The notes: generated from the sequence alone by a model not told the origin. Counted from the first letter of the stretch, positions 22,873 to 33,929 are shown. The stretch is DNA of 64,000 nt from Apodemus sylvaticus (GCF_947179515.1 NC_067488.1:37555342-37619341); one strand, 5' to 3'. Program-made: numbers and translations.

Positions 22873-24045
22873 ATTTTAAACACTTGTCACATGGATTGCT
22901 ATTAAACATTAAGCCAGGTATCTCCCATCCCCTACCTGTGCCATTTAATTTTGTTCTTATGTTTACTTAACACAGATAAGATTACCCTTATTAGCTATTT
23001 TAGAAGCAATATTTCTATCTAAGTTTAAATTTTATAGTCTCAAGTATAAAATCAATCATCCTCAATTTGGGGTCAAAAATGGTCAAATTTTCATAACTCC
23101 TAACTGAATTCTAGATGGGACTAGACATGACTCACCAGCTCCGAGCATGTGGAACTTTAGCATGCACTAAGGACTCTCCTCTCTAGGTTGGAGAGAATGT
23201 GCTATACTCATGAGCATGATGTACATTTATCTCTGATCTACTCCAGTGCACTGTATGAATCATAGACTTCTCAATTATTGTCCTCAGGAAACATGTTATA
23301 GCTCCACTGTTAATGGCAAACAACTTGATATTGGGGTTAATGGCTTTCAAGGATTATCATATTTCTGTATACTTTGCTTCCATGCACCTGTACAGACTGG
23401 CACAATTCTATGTGATAGAATATTTTGAGGCAGAGAGTCCACTGAAAAGAATAAATGGATGAACTTGGCCATGAATGAGCAGTCAGTCACTCACATAAAC
23501 ACCAGAGAAAGAAAAACAGTGTGGACTTGAGGCCTCCACGGTTCAGAGCTGAGGAACGTGGTAGTGCCTCTTAACAAGAATTGCAAACAGGGTCTGGAAG
23601 CAGTGTCAGGTGGAGCTGAGACGCCAGCTGGCTGGAGCTAACAAGGAAGGGAAGTGGAAGCGGCAGGCTGGGGGAGGATGCTGTTTTTATGACATTTTCC
23701 TCAAGTGGTTTTGCTTTCTGTTCTAAGATTTTTATTCTTCTGTGATCCAACTCAGACTTTGTTTTTGCCATTACTGATGATGTTATATGTCATACATTTG
23801 TTTATGCCTGTCCCCAATTATGCCAGAAGGATTCCTACCTACTCCAAACACGGGGGAGTATTTGTATACACATGCCTGATCTGGTTATGAAAAAGTGCTT
23901 GTCACTCTGGGTTAAGGCAGGGGATGGTCTGCATATCAATTATAAAGCAATGCCAGAGTTGCATACTGACCTAGAGACATCTCTGTGGCATGAAGACATA
24001 TGGTAGAGGTATGCTGGCCTTAGTTATGTTTGTCCAGAAGGAGTC
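22873..24045. other. Unassigned non-coding sequence
   Basis: Contains one half of a repeated about 37-bp motif (23128-23164). No gene. Confidence 0.5.
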
Positions 24046-24049
24046 TTCT

Positions 24050-24200
24050 GTTACCAGAGAGCTGCAGCCTGGGAGTCAGAAGATGCAGGTTCAAATTCCA
24101 GCTCAGCCAGTGTTCAGTGACTAACACACTTTGCCTTCACAGCCCTCTGCTTCCTTATTTATCAAACCAAGTAGGAAGGTCATTATTTTAAAACCTTCTT
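24050..24200 (+). mobile_element. MIR SINE
   Basis: MIR order is clear: 'ctgggagtcagaagatgcagg', 'ttcaaattccagctcagcc', 'ctctgcttccttatttatc'. One of the better-kept MIR copies here. Confidence 0.7.
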
Positions 24201-25595
24201 CCACTCCTATCTCACTCCATCCTCATTCTTCTGAGATTTCATTCTAGGTCTTCCTGGACCTGATCACTGAGTCTTTATCCACCTCCACCTTCTGTTCTCT
24301 TCTAATTCTCTCCTGAAGGTGGACCAACGCTTTGCAGCTGGAGTGTGACTTCCTCTGATAGGCCTAACAGAACTAAGGAGATAGTGTATGCTGTGAATAT
24401 AGCGTAAGAAGAAATCTCCAGAACATTTTTAGATGCTTCCTAGTACTTGTGTTTAGTGGAACATTCCATTGTGACTCAGCATGCTCTGAACACGTGGAAC
24501 TTTAGCGTGGTATAAACAAGAGGACTGAGGAAAGGATAAGCATGCACCAGGACCGCTGTTAAAGAAACACTTACATTCTGGGAATTCCCACTTGTGGACC
24601 TTCTTTGAACCACTCTAGCTCAAGGTTCTTACAGAGTATGGGGGAAGGCAGGCAGGCAAGGTTCGGACGAGTGAGCTGGGGACTTCATTTGCCCTGGATT
24701 TCTGCTTTCAAATGACAGACTTGAAGGAATAGCAAACTCTTCCCCTTGTGAAGGAAGCCTAGATGTAGTGTGGCCAAGTTTATTGTAGTATGACTGGAGG
24801 GAAGAAGGAAGCATATCGAATCTACAGTCAGCTGTCATATGGGCTGATATGTTAATTTTCACCTTTCTAGCTCTTGTATGCTGCTGTTTGATTTATTCAA
24901 AACCCCAAGGAAGCCCTAAGATACTTAATACCCACTTTAAACTTTCATACTTGAAAGAGTTTATCTGGAACCTTCAAGTGTGGTCACTTGAAGCACAAAG
25001 TTAAACATAGAGACTCAATTTCTGGCATGGTCATGGTGGAAGGCTTCTGTGCTTCAGAAAATGAACTCCCTGGGCCTTTTCTTCCCTGTGATTGTATGAA
25101 AACTACTAAAGAATACCAGCCATTTGTAACTAGTAATTCTTGTCTAGGATCTTGCTGGCTGATTCTGACATGAAGATCTTCCAGGCCCTTCCAGAGAAGG
25201 TTTGCCTCAAGACAGCCATTGCTTCCATTTATGGACTTTTAAGACAGTGGTAGGAGGAATAATCATTTCCCTTCCTTTACTGTGTTTCTCAGTAAGGATT
25301 GTAAGCCAAAACTTAAAATTGGAAAAATGACTAAATTTCACATGAGCTACAGAGGTACTAAATGTATAAGGGTTGGGTATTGAAGCCAAAAATGCTACTG
25401 AAAGGGACCAGGTTGATGAACATCCTTAGACTAGTAATTCACCCTTAACACTGATACATTATTCTAAGCCATGGTTTATATTTAAGAGACACAGATTTTG
25501 TTGCACCCACTTACCAGTGATGATCATGAAGAAGGGAGCGAAAGAGACAGAGAAAAAGAAAGTGATGGAGAATAAATAGAAAAATACCTGATTGA
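24201..25595. other. Unassigned non-coding sequence
   Basis: Contains the second half of the repeated motif (24472-24509). No gene or repeat family recognised. Confidence 0.5.
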
Positions 25596-25599
25596 TATG

Positions 25600-25685
25600 T
25601 GATAGATGATGATAGCTAGCTAGCTGATCATTAGATAGATAGAGAGATAGATAGAAATATAGATAATAGATGAATGATAGTTATT
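25600..25685. repeat. Degenerate (GATA)n with AGCT run
   Basis: Interrupted GATA units next to a palindromic AGCTAGCTAGCT run. Confidence 0.75.
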
Positions 25686-25689
25686 GATT

Positions 25690-27055
25690 AAGGTAGAAAC
25701 AGACGGAGAGATAATTTCAGGGAACAATTGAAAGGTTATAGTTTTCTATATCATAGGGTTAATGTCAATTTCTCAAGTTAAGTTGGAAAATAAGTAGTAA
25801 TAATGTATCTAATTTTGCCTAAAGTCATGTGGTTGTTTACAAATGTCTCATCTTTGTTACCAAACCAAGAAATAAAAATGGAAGAAATTAGGATAATGAA
25901 GCCTTAGAAATAGGTGGGTTCCTTTTGCCAGGGGTTATGATCTAGATCCATTCAAGCTAGCAGTTAATTTCTAGAGGATAAGAAAAACAGATGTGCAGAA
26001 ATAACACCTGGGCCTAACACTCATGATGGTGGATCAAGTGGAGCAGAAATCATGGAAAATAGCAAGAACAAAACAAGTCTCTTACAGAGTGAGATTCAGA
26101 AGCTGAGCAGGCAGACCACAGTGATGCTCTGTAAGCCAGTCTCAGATCAGAAAAGTCTTATGCTCAAAACTATAGGGAGATCCATTGTTTTTGACAGCTC
26201 AACAACTTCTTCTTAGACTCTAAGACAATTTTGCCAAATGGTTAACCAGAAAAGGGTGACAGTAACAAATAAAATGCACATCCAAGTTATAGAGGTTGTA
26301 TCGAGGCAAAGCATGGTTATTGTAGAGGAACCCTAAAGATGATGTCAAGGCATGTCACTTCCCTAATAGAAAACAATTTCATTGTGTGCAGCATGTTCAG
26401 ATGAGCACATGTCTGAGATTAGCTTGAACTGTGGATGTTTCTAGGAGCCCCACCTCTTCTTGACTTCATCTGTTTTGCTACATTGCACTCACTAGTTAAA
26501 ATCTAGACCATTCTTGGAAATAAAATACTCTTACCAATAAAACTAAGTCAAAAGAATAATAATAAAAAAAGACTATGCCAAGAGAGTATAAAAGGAAAAG
26601 AATACTGAAGAAGAAAACTGATGATATGAAAAACTCCAACAAAAAGTGTTAGTGATAAGTTTAGAAATTAGGAAAAATTGGACCATGAAATGTATGTATT
26701 CCACTATGGAGAGGAGGAAGACATATTTAGCTGTTACCAAGGTGACACTTCTAAAGCTTGAACGGTAATAGAGCTAGAACTAAGGGAAAGTAAAGCTCCA
26801 GGGTCAGATCTCCAAAGAAGCATCACAGCTTATGAGACTTTAGATCTGCCATTTCAAAAGTCAAATACTCGGCTAAGGATCCTTCTGACTGAGAGGCAGA
26901 AGCCAGTATAAGGTCGTAGTGAGAGACATGGAAAAACAGAAGCCCTGTATCTCAAGCAGGTGGTAGACTTTACTAGATGACAGGCGTTCTGACTTATGCT
27001 GACAGGAGAACCAGTGTAACCTTAGAACTGGTAGGAGGTATGGACAGTCTATATG
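25690..27055. other. Unassigned non-coding sequence
   Basis: A weak L2-like stretch lies near 26.34-26.48 kb and a weak B4-like stretch near 26.87-27.03 kb. Neither is firm. No gene. Confidence 0.4.
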
Positions 27056-27059
27056 TACA

Positions 27060-27412
27060 TATGGTGGTTTGAATGGCAAATGTCCCCCATAGGTTCATGT
27101 CAGGCTGTTTGGAGGGAAATTATAGAACCTTTCGAAAGTGGAACCTTATTGGAAGAAGTACTTCCCTGGGATAGGTTTTGAAGGTTTGTAGCCTCATCCT
27201 ACTTCCTGTTCTCTGTCTTGCTGCTTCCTGTATGTGGATGTGACTTCCTGCTCCTGTCTCTAGATATACCTGTTACTGTATCTTGCTTGCCATGGTGGAT
27301 TATAGCCATCCCTCTGGAATCATAAGCCAAAGCAAAGTCTTTTTCTTTTTTCAAATTTACTTTCGGTCATGCTTTTCATCCATTGGTCAGAATTTTCCCA
27401 ACAGCGACCATC
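27060..27412 (+). mobile_element. MaLR LTR (MTD/ORR1-like)
   Basis: Starts 'tggtttgaatggcaaatgtc' plus 'ccccataggttcatgtc', then 'acttcctgttctctgtcttg' and 'ctctggaatcataagcc'. The LTR 3' end is disturbed after about 27345. Solo LTR. Confidence 0.8.
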
Positions 27413-27414
27413 AA

Positions 27415-28125
27415 AAAGAAGAAACAAATCGACCTGACACATGCATTCCCCACTCTCAGCCAATGAATCTGACACCTGGGATAGCTCACCTGGCAATTGT
27501 GACCAGTATTTGTTTTCTTCACTAAGTTGCCCTGGGAACCTCCTATATTCTTAGATGGCAGTGACTATCTCACTGGAGTTAGCGTAGACTCTAGGAACAT
27601 AGCTAAATTGATGGTGGGGTGGGTGAAAGTTGAGAAAAGAGTAGCCCTGTGCTTCAATCCTTTTGTTAGCTCTGTTTACAGTGAGTGTGTAAGACAACAG
27701 TTGGGTTTCAATAATCAAGGAGTTTCTGAAGATGTTGTGCCCATACCAGCATAACACTAGCCACCCAGGAGCAAGCCTAGCAAGGCTGATACTAAGGAGG
27801 GTCATACTTTAGGGGTCCTTTTTGTGACATTTAAACCCAGTGCAAAGCATCTCGAGATTCTATTGAACAACCAGTTGGACTTACTGAGGATTCTGGATTG
27901 AGTAATAGGGAGTAACTTCCTTAGCCTAGGGTTCAGAAAAACTTACACCGGAGTCTTCTGTGGCAAAGGTTAACCTTCTAGCAAGAGTCCCAACTGGGGA
28001 AAAGGAATATTATTTGGGTGACCTGTGGCATTTCTAGGGTCTGTGACGTGAGCACTGTATCTCTAGCTGACAATCACAGTTGATTCAAAGGAAATGAAGT
28101 CCAACGGGGTAAAAAAAAATTTGTT
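27415..28125. other. Unassigned non-coding sequence
   Basis: No gene or recognised repeat. Confidence 0.5.
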
Positions 28126-28126
28126 T

Positions 28127-28312
28127 CTCTGTCTCTCTGTCTCTGTATCTTTTTGTCTATCTCTGTCTCTATGTATTTATCTGTGTCTCTCTATCTCTGT
28201 GTCACTCTGTCTCTGTGTATATATTTTCTGTGTCTCTCTGTCTTTGTGTCTGTGTCTCTGTCTGTCTCTGTCTCTCTGTCTCTGTGTCTTTGTGTCTCTC
28301 TGGCTCTGGCTC
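28127..28312. repeat. (TCTCTG)n microsatellite
   Basis: Imperfect TCTCTG, TCTGTG and TCTTTG units over about 185 bases. It opens Ser/Leu/Cys-rich frames that are not genes. Confidence 0.9.
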
Positions 28313-28572
28313 TTCCTCCTTGTGCTCAAGGCTTTGTTGCTTGCTGTTCTCCATACTAGTTTTCCTTCCTAGGTAGGCAGCTAGATTTGCTTTGCTGAGT
28401 AAAATGGGCAGAGATGTGGGACATGATACTCTGAATAGGGGTGGGGACTTGCTAGGCAACTACTGCTCCTACAGTTTGGATGGCCAAGCTCTGTCCAGTG
28501 GAACACATATAAGAAGCCCAGACATGCTCTCATGGATAATCTTTATCCTCCTAGCCTTTCTTTTCTCTATTC

Positions 28573-28928
28573 TGTTGATTGCTTTCTCTTTGCTGCAACA
28601 ACATGCTCAGTAGGAGTAACTTAAGTGAGGAAGATTTCATATTGGCTCACAGTTTCAGAGAATTTCAGTCCCTTATGGCTTGGGAAAGCCAGGTGAGGAG
28701 GCTTTCTGTCTCTGGGCTAATGCTAACTTCGCACCTGGACCAGAAAAATAAACCAGAGTGGGAGCAGAATCAGAGATGGATTACAACCCTCAAATCGAGG
28801 GACTACAAGCCCACAGAGTTCACCTCTACTAGCCAGACTCTGCTTCCGAGAAATGGCACACACTGGTTAGCAAGTGTTCAAGTGCATGGAGACATTATGA
28901 GAGACATCGCACTTTCAAATGATAGCAC
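28573..28928 (-). mobile_element. MaLR LTR (MT/ORR1-like)
   Basis: Reverse MaLR order: 'aagatttcatattggctcacag', 'ggattacaaccctcaaatcg', 'aagtgttcaagtgcatggag', 'gcactttcaaatgatagcac'. A 124-codon + frame runs through it, by chance. Confidence 0.7.
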
Positions 28929-29221
28929 TCATAAAATTAAAATGTTTTTTTAGGTTTTTCTAAGTTTGAGGACAGTTGTTAAGTAACTTGATGCTACAGA
29001 TTATGCTTGGTGAGTCTCAGGGATAACATAAGAGTTTGTGGGATGTGAGTCTCTGGGGATGAGATTGGTGTTGTTTGAGCCACCTGCTTTCACACCCACA
29101 CTCTGCTTTTTATTCCCCAGGACTTTGGAAATTTTGTGGTCAGATACATTGAAAGGTGTTCTCCTTACCCAAAATAATATTTTGTCTTAATTTAGTGATA
29201 ATGCCTTTCTCAGGGCCTAAG

Positions 29222-29275
29222 CCTATGTACTCACTGATAAGTGGATATTAGCCCCAAATCTCAGAATACCCACAA
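29222..29275 (+). mobile_element. Isolated L1 ORF2-end fragment
   Basis: 'gtactcactgataagtgg', 'atattagccccaaat' and 'ctcagaatacccac' match the junction of ORF2 stop and 3' UTR seen in the L1 copies at 52.7 and 54.8 kb. Only about 54 bases remain, with no tail. Confidence 0.65.
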
Positions 29276-29304
29276 TTGTCCTGTTGTGAATCCTAAGAGA
29301 AAAT

Positions 29305-29400
29305 GCAGTCTCTATGTTCACTTCAGAGATAAAGGAACTGGTTTATACAAGTCACATGACCTGTCTGTGGTGTCACTATAGAGGCTCAATCCCAGTACAG
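29305..29400 (-). mobile_element. Possible MIR SINE fragment
   Basis: 'cagagataaaggaactgg', 'acaagtcacatgacctg' and 'gaggctcaatcccag' fit the reverse MIR core. Confidence 0.45.
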
Positions 29401-29446
29401 TCAAACATTGGGATTCATACCTCCAACCTCTTTATTCAAGTGCATT

Positions 29447-29450
<4 letters not shown>

Positions 29451-29489
<39 letters not shown>
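29451..29489. repeat. Homopolymer A39
   Basis: 39 consecutive A on the + strand with no SINE or L1 body before it. Confidence 0.97.
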
Positions 29490-29490
<1 letters not shown>

Positions 29491-30027
29491 ACCTTTTATC
29501 ATCTTATAGAGGTAAGGAAACTACATTCTCACCACCAAAGCAACTCTCATCAGATTTCAACAAACATGGAAAGAATGCCATTGTCAGAAGTAGAAGTCAG
29601 TGGAGAATCTCCCATGTCACAAAGGCTGTGACTGAACCCAAGTCAGAATACAGGCAGAAAAATTCAAGCAAAACCTCCACAGAGCTAGATTTATTGATGT
29701 GCAGCAAGTGGCTCTAGGAAAATAGTTATACTGGGCCATGGAGAAGCACGTGTAAGGTCGTTTCCTAAAACATTATTTGTAGGAGTGAAAAAATAATGAC
29801 CTAAACAACCCAATATCCACCCTCAGGAGGACTGTTTAATGCATTAGAGCAAATCTATCCAGTGTGTTTCACTGTGCCATTTATAACAGTAACACAGATC
29901 TGTGTGAATTAGCTTAGGAATCTGTTAGTGGACACTGGCGAGTTGCAGGAGAGTATGCACAGTACCATCCTTTTCTGTAACTGCCCGCAGTCACATCAAA
30001 CAGGCTACCTGGAAGGGAAGCTGGGGA
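29490..30027. other. Unassigned non-coding sequence
   Basis: No gene or recognised repeat. Confidence 0.5.
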
Positions 30028-30412
30028 TGCATGGGAAGGCAGCGAGAAGAGATGGAGACCAAGACAACACCTGCTGCTCGAAGTCTCAAGGTTTAATGGA
30101 GGACTCAGAATTTTAAGGTTTCAGCAAGACCCTTCCCCCAAATTCCAGGGTGTGTTCCCGGGGAACTGGTCTGGCTGTTCACTGGGCATTGGCTCCACTG
30201 CTCAGGCATCTGGGTGGGTCACCTGTTTAATTCAGGAATTTGTAGATCTGGAGGGAAAATGAATTTCATCTTGGCCTGAGTGTTCCACCCTAGATGGAGG
30301 GGATTATGGCTAACACAGGAGTTCCCGCTCAAAGGCCAGGAGAGGAACTTCACCTTGGTCAATGCCAAGTTCCTGCCGGGTGGCATGGCACCCCAATAAG
30401 GCTCTCTATACA
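30028..30412 (-). mobile_element. Probable rodent ERV solo LTR
   Basis: In reverse it has an LTR-like plan: U3 with 'ctggcctttgagcgggaact' and 'gaattaaacaggtgaccc', a polyadenylation motif ATTAAA (reverse at 30092-30097), then a U5-like 'gagcagcaggtgttgtc' and 'ttggtctccatctctt'. No internal retroviral sequence flanks it, so it is solo. Family not named; ends approximate. Confidence 0.6.
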
Positions 30413-30500
30413 AATAAAAGACAAGACAGAGAAAGAGGAGGAAGAATCAGTGTAGAGAAAAGCAAAGAGGGTGCAGCAATCAGATCTTAGCATGTACTTG

Positions 30501-30540
30501 TGATCTTAGTGATCAACTTGTGATCTTAGTGATCAACTTG
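30501..30540. repeat. 20-bp perfect tandem duplication
   Basis: 30501-30520 and 30521-30540 are identical. The unit carries TGATC and GATCA as a small inverted pair. Confidence 0.97.
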
Positions 30541-30639
30541 TTGTGAGAAGACACTGAATCCAGGAAAACAAATGTCACTTTCAGCTCTATCTCCTTGGAC
30601 ATGTTTTGGGGCCATTTCAATTCCCACTTTCAGTTTTTA

Positions 30640-30988
30640 TTTATTTATTTATTTTTATTTTTCCATTTTTATATGTGTGGTTGGCATGTATGCCTTGTAT
30701 GGCCCCTTGCATGGTATGGTATGTGTTCATGTGTTAGTATGCAGGAGCAGGCCCAAGGTTCATGTCTGCTCTACCCAGTTGGTTCATTGAGGCTAAGTAT
30801 CTCTGTCAAACCCAGATTTCCTTGATGTGGATAGTCTCAAAAGCTAGATTGCTGTATAACCTTCCAAGGCATGGATTAAAGGTAGGTTATCATTACCAAC
30901 CTGGCATTCATGTGGGTTCTAGGGATCCGAACTCTGATCCTAATGTTTGGGTGTCCAGGGCTTTAACTAATGAACCACCACCCCAGCC
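30640..30988 (-). mobile_element. B4/RSINE-type SINE
   Basis: Left edge is a (TTTA)n tail, then diverged body, 'gcatggattaaaggtagg', 'ttctagggatccgaactctg' and a tRNA-like end 'aaccaccaccccagcc'. Read in reverse, this is a head-to-tail B4-type SINE. Confidence 0.7.
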
Positions 30989-31149
30989 ATCAACTTCAAT
31001 TTTCTCATCTGAAAACAAACTTATTTTTTCTGATGGTATGGACTAGGCAGCTTACACATATAGTCTCCGTCTAGAGTGGAACACATGCTGGGAAGGTGAA
31101 AATGGGTTCTTCTTTGAGATTTGCAGGAGTATTTCCATCATCTAGGGTA

Positions 31150-31400
31150 GTGTAAGTAATTTCCCTAAACGTAGTAGCTTCAAGAAGCAACTGTTTATTA
31201 CAACTTGTGAATTCAGTGGGTTGCAAATGTGAGCAGGATGTGGTTGATTCTCTGTTCTCTGAGGCATCCCCTGGAGTCTTTCGGGGAACTTGCTTCTGAA
31301 ACATCTAGAATGTTTTACTCACTTCTCCAACATGGTGTCTGTAGGGCTAACCTCGGCCTCTACTCTGGGTTAGAGTTTGTAAGTCTTCCGAGGGTAGGAA
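31150..31400 (-). mobile_element. Ancient mammalian LTR-like repeat fragment
   Basis: 'cgtagtagcttcaagaagc', 'caactgtttattacaacttg', 'gaattcagtgggttgcaaatg' resemble the same old repeat type as 311-590. Family unresolved. Confidence 0.45.
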
Positions 31401-32214
31401 GCGGGACGTAGGCTCAGAGCCACTAGCCTCTCTACATAAGGACTGGTTTCCCATGAAGTGTATATCTTAAGCAGAACCAGAGGAAGATGTCTGGTATTTA
31501 ATGAATCCACATAAGCCACGTAATACCAAATTGATCACATACATGGATGAGGTAATCATGAATGCTTCCAGATTCTCTGAGCAAGGATGAAAGCATCAAG
31601 TCAAGCAAGGAGACATAAACTATCACTGTGACCACCTTTAAAAATTATAATCTGCCATAGATCCTACATCCGTCCATTTTACTATTTTACTGTTCTGTTT
31701 ATATCTATCCCGGTATGAGTCTCCACAGACAGAGATCTAGCCACTTTTTATATAACTGAACACATGAGTGCACAGAGAGCTGGAGACATGTACAAAAATA
31801 CACATACATTATGTGACTGAATCATTGCTGCTGAGGAAGCAGACCTTCCTCATGTGAAGTCTGAGGTGTTCGGGCAAAAAAGGGCTGGAAGGAGGCCGGA
31901 GATGCTCGCTGCTGTATATATAGAGTAGGTTTTGCCCTTTACAATAAGATGATGCATTTCATTTTGCTTCCCCTGTTGCCATGGTATCTGTCACTTTATT
32001 TATAACTATGTCTGTTCAGTCTTATCCATGTACTTGAGAGGCTCTTCTGTTCTAAGAAACAACATGCGAGTACGGGGGTGGGGTGTGCGGCAGGCAGAGA
32101 TCCGGGACTTTTTCTCTTTCACTGCCCTTCCAGAGCCTTCTCTCCTGCTCTTCAATGCCTTGCCAATGAAGGAGTCTTTCTCACATGCTGTACCCTTCAC
32201 CTGGCTGTGCATGT
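31401..32214. other. Unassigned non-coding sequence
   Basis: A TATATATAGA run at about 31.91 kb is not supported as a promoter. No gene. Confidence 0.5.
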
Positions 32215-32330
32215 TAGAATTAAGGTCTGCCTTGAGCTCCCTGTGACTGCAAGAATTGTGTGGCCCTGGGCAAGCGGCTTAGCCTGTTTCCCTCCGTCTT
32301 ACCTGTATAAATCAGGAAGGCTACAGAGGA
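32215..32330 (+). mobile_element. MIR SINE fragment
   Basis: 'ttgtgtggccctgggcaagc', 'ggcttagcctgtttccctcc' and 'cttacctgtataaatcagg' give the MIR core and 3' part. Confidence 0.65.
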
Positions 32331-32334
32331 GCTT

Positions 32335-32648
32335 ACTAGTGTCCATTCCAGCCTACCTCGTTCTGTACCGGTGCTTTCTGTACCATCCCATGCCAGCTTC
32401 CAGCACGATGCACTCCTTCTCTTAAAGGTCACCTCCTCTGCCGAGGCTTTGTTTATACATGCACCTCTAGTAGATCATCTTGGTGCTGTGGTTCTAGCTC
32501 ACAACCTTAGATCTAACACCTTTGTTATCTTGCTGGTACCATGCTGGCTCCCTATGTGAAATCTTACTCTTAACAACCCCACCCTCAACCTCCTGCATAC
32601 TGCTTAACTGCCTCTGCTGGTGAGAGAGGACCCACTGCCTTTGCCAGG
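32335..32648 (+). mobile_element. Possible L2 LINE fragment
   Basis: 'ctttctgtaccatcccatgc', 'ccttctcttaaaggtcacc' and 'tcctctgccgaggctttg' resemble the L2 'tcaaatgtcacctcctcagagaggccttcc' region. The IAP-like LTR was inserted directly after it. Confidence 0.45.
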
Positions 32649-32803
32649 TGTAACCCTTAATCAAAGGAGGAATACTGGGAGTATCGCGCCCTGCCTCGAC
32701 CCACAAGGAAAGACAGGACAGGACCAGGTTCTTCTCTGCAACACTTTATTTAGGACTTTTTCTTTCTTCTTCTTACTGAGGCCCCGAGCCCTCTCCCTGC
32801 CAC

Positions 32804-32813
32804 CCTTATATAG
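32804..32813 (-). promoter_or_regulatory. LTR TATA box
   Basis: CTATATAAGG on the minus strand inside the IAP-like LTR, about 55-60 bases upstream of its AATAAA. It fits the U3 promoter of this LTR class. Activity is unknown. Confidence 0.6.
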
Positions 32814-32963
32814 CCTTTCAGCCTCGTCTGCAGAAGATAGATAGTGCGCTGCTTCCTAATAGGTGAACTAAGTGAATTCTTCATTAGCATATAAGTGTGA
32901 TAACATATACAGCATACTGCGTATGTATTAAAGTTGTTTACCACCAGGGAGCTGCATCTGGTC

Positions 32964-32977
32964 AGCGCCATCTTGTA
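32964..32977 (-). promoter_or_regulatory. YY1-like motif in LTR
   Basis: 'caagatggcgctgacc' on the minus strand contains the AAGATGGCG core of a YY1 site, near the 5' edge of the LTR. Confidence 0.5.
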
Positions 32978-33009
32978 ATGGCGATGAACAAAGGTGGCTT
33001 ACTACACTG

Positions 33010-33330
33010 GGAGCAAGTGAATTATGTTTGCCATCTGTGGCATACAAAGTGCTGGCCCTTCCCTGTGGACTGAACCTCCTGCTCCTTTCCTTGGGATTTG
33101 TCTTGAAGCTGCTCCTTAAGCACTTTTCCCTTGTCTCTGCCCCTTTGTCGTACTTCCCTATTCATGGGTTTTCCCTCAAGAAACCTCCTAAGACATTACT
33201 CTACTCTTGCATCTGTCCAGGTCTGGTCCTAGGAGAACCACCCTGAATCACCTTCTGAATGAGGAGATCCAATGAGCTATCACCCCAGCCACTTCCTCAG
33301 CTGGAAACAAACTTGCTGTTCTTCTTCTTA
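33010..33330. other. Unassigned non-coding sequence
   Basis: Pyrimidine-rich on the + strand, perhaps old LINE. No gene. Confidence 0.4.
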
Positions 33331-33339
33331 TTATTATTT

Positions 33340-33885
33340 TTTTAAAAGATTTTTTCTTTATTTACAGTTTAATAACAGTTTCAACTGTTATTCCCTTTCC
33401 TGGTTTCCCCTCCAAAAACCCCCTATCCCATCCCCCATCCCCCCTCCCCCTGCTCACTAACGCACCCATTCCCACTTTCCTGTCCTGGAATTCCCCTACA
33501 CTGGGGCAATGAGCCTTCACAGGACCAGGGGCCTCTCCTCTCATTGATGTCTGACAAAGCCATCCTCTGCTACATATGCAGCTGGAGCCATGGGTCTCTC
33601 CATGTGTACTCTTTGGTTGGTGGTTTAGCCCCTGGGAACTTTGTGGGTACTGATTGGTTCATATTGTTGTTCCTCCTATGGGGCTGCAAACCCCTTCAGC
33701 TCTTTGGTTCCTTTCTTTAGCTCCTCCTTTGGGGACCCTGTGCTCAGTTCAATGGTTGGCTGAGAGTATCCCCCTCTGTATTTGTCGGACACTGGCAGAG
33801 CCTCTCCGGAGACAGCTATATGAGGCTCCTGTCAGCAAGCACTTGTTAGGATCTATAATAGTGTCTGGGTTTGATTCCATCAAAT
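33340..33885 (-). mobile_element. L1 3' UTR, 5'-truncated
   Basis: Reverse of the murine L1 3' UTR: 'tctttatttacagtttaat' (tail side), a C-rich block, 'catcctctgctacatatgcagc', 'ggttggtggtttagcccc', 'cactggcagagcctctcc', 'ggctcctgtcagcaagcact'. Truncated in the 3' UTR. It holds a G-quadruplex motif on its sense strand (33419-33450). Confidence 0.9.
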
Positions 33886-33929
33886 TGACAATCTAGATTA
33901 TTCATAAAGTGTCACCAATAGGACCATGC

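Larger units (their letters stand above)
32649..33006 (-). mobile_element. IAP-like (ERVK) solo LTR
   Basis: Reverse-oriented 358-bp LTR with TG…CA ends. From its 5' end it has 'cgccattacaagatggcgct', a 'gtggtaaacaac' block, a TATA box (reverse of 32804-32813), an AATAAA signal (reverse at 32745-32750), and a short U5. The layout matches the IAP LTR family. No gag or pol lies beside it, so it is solo. The six bases on either side do not match, so the target duplication is eroded or the ends are off by a few bases. Confidence 0.8.

Noticed and set aside
28579..28953. 124-codon + open frame
   Set aside because: It runs antisense through a MaLR LTR, a chance frame in a repeat.
31908..31925. TATATATAGA as a promoter
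   Set aside because: No supporting start-site, CpG or downstream exon signal. Such runs are common in AT-rich DNA.
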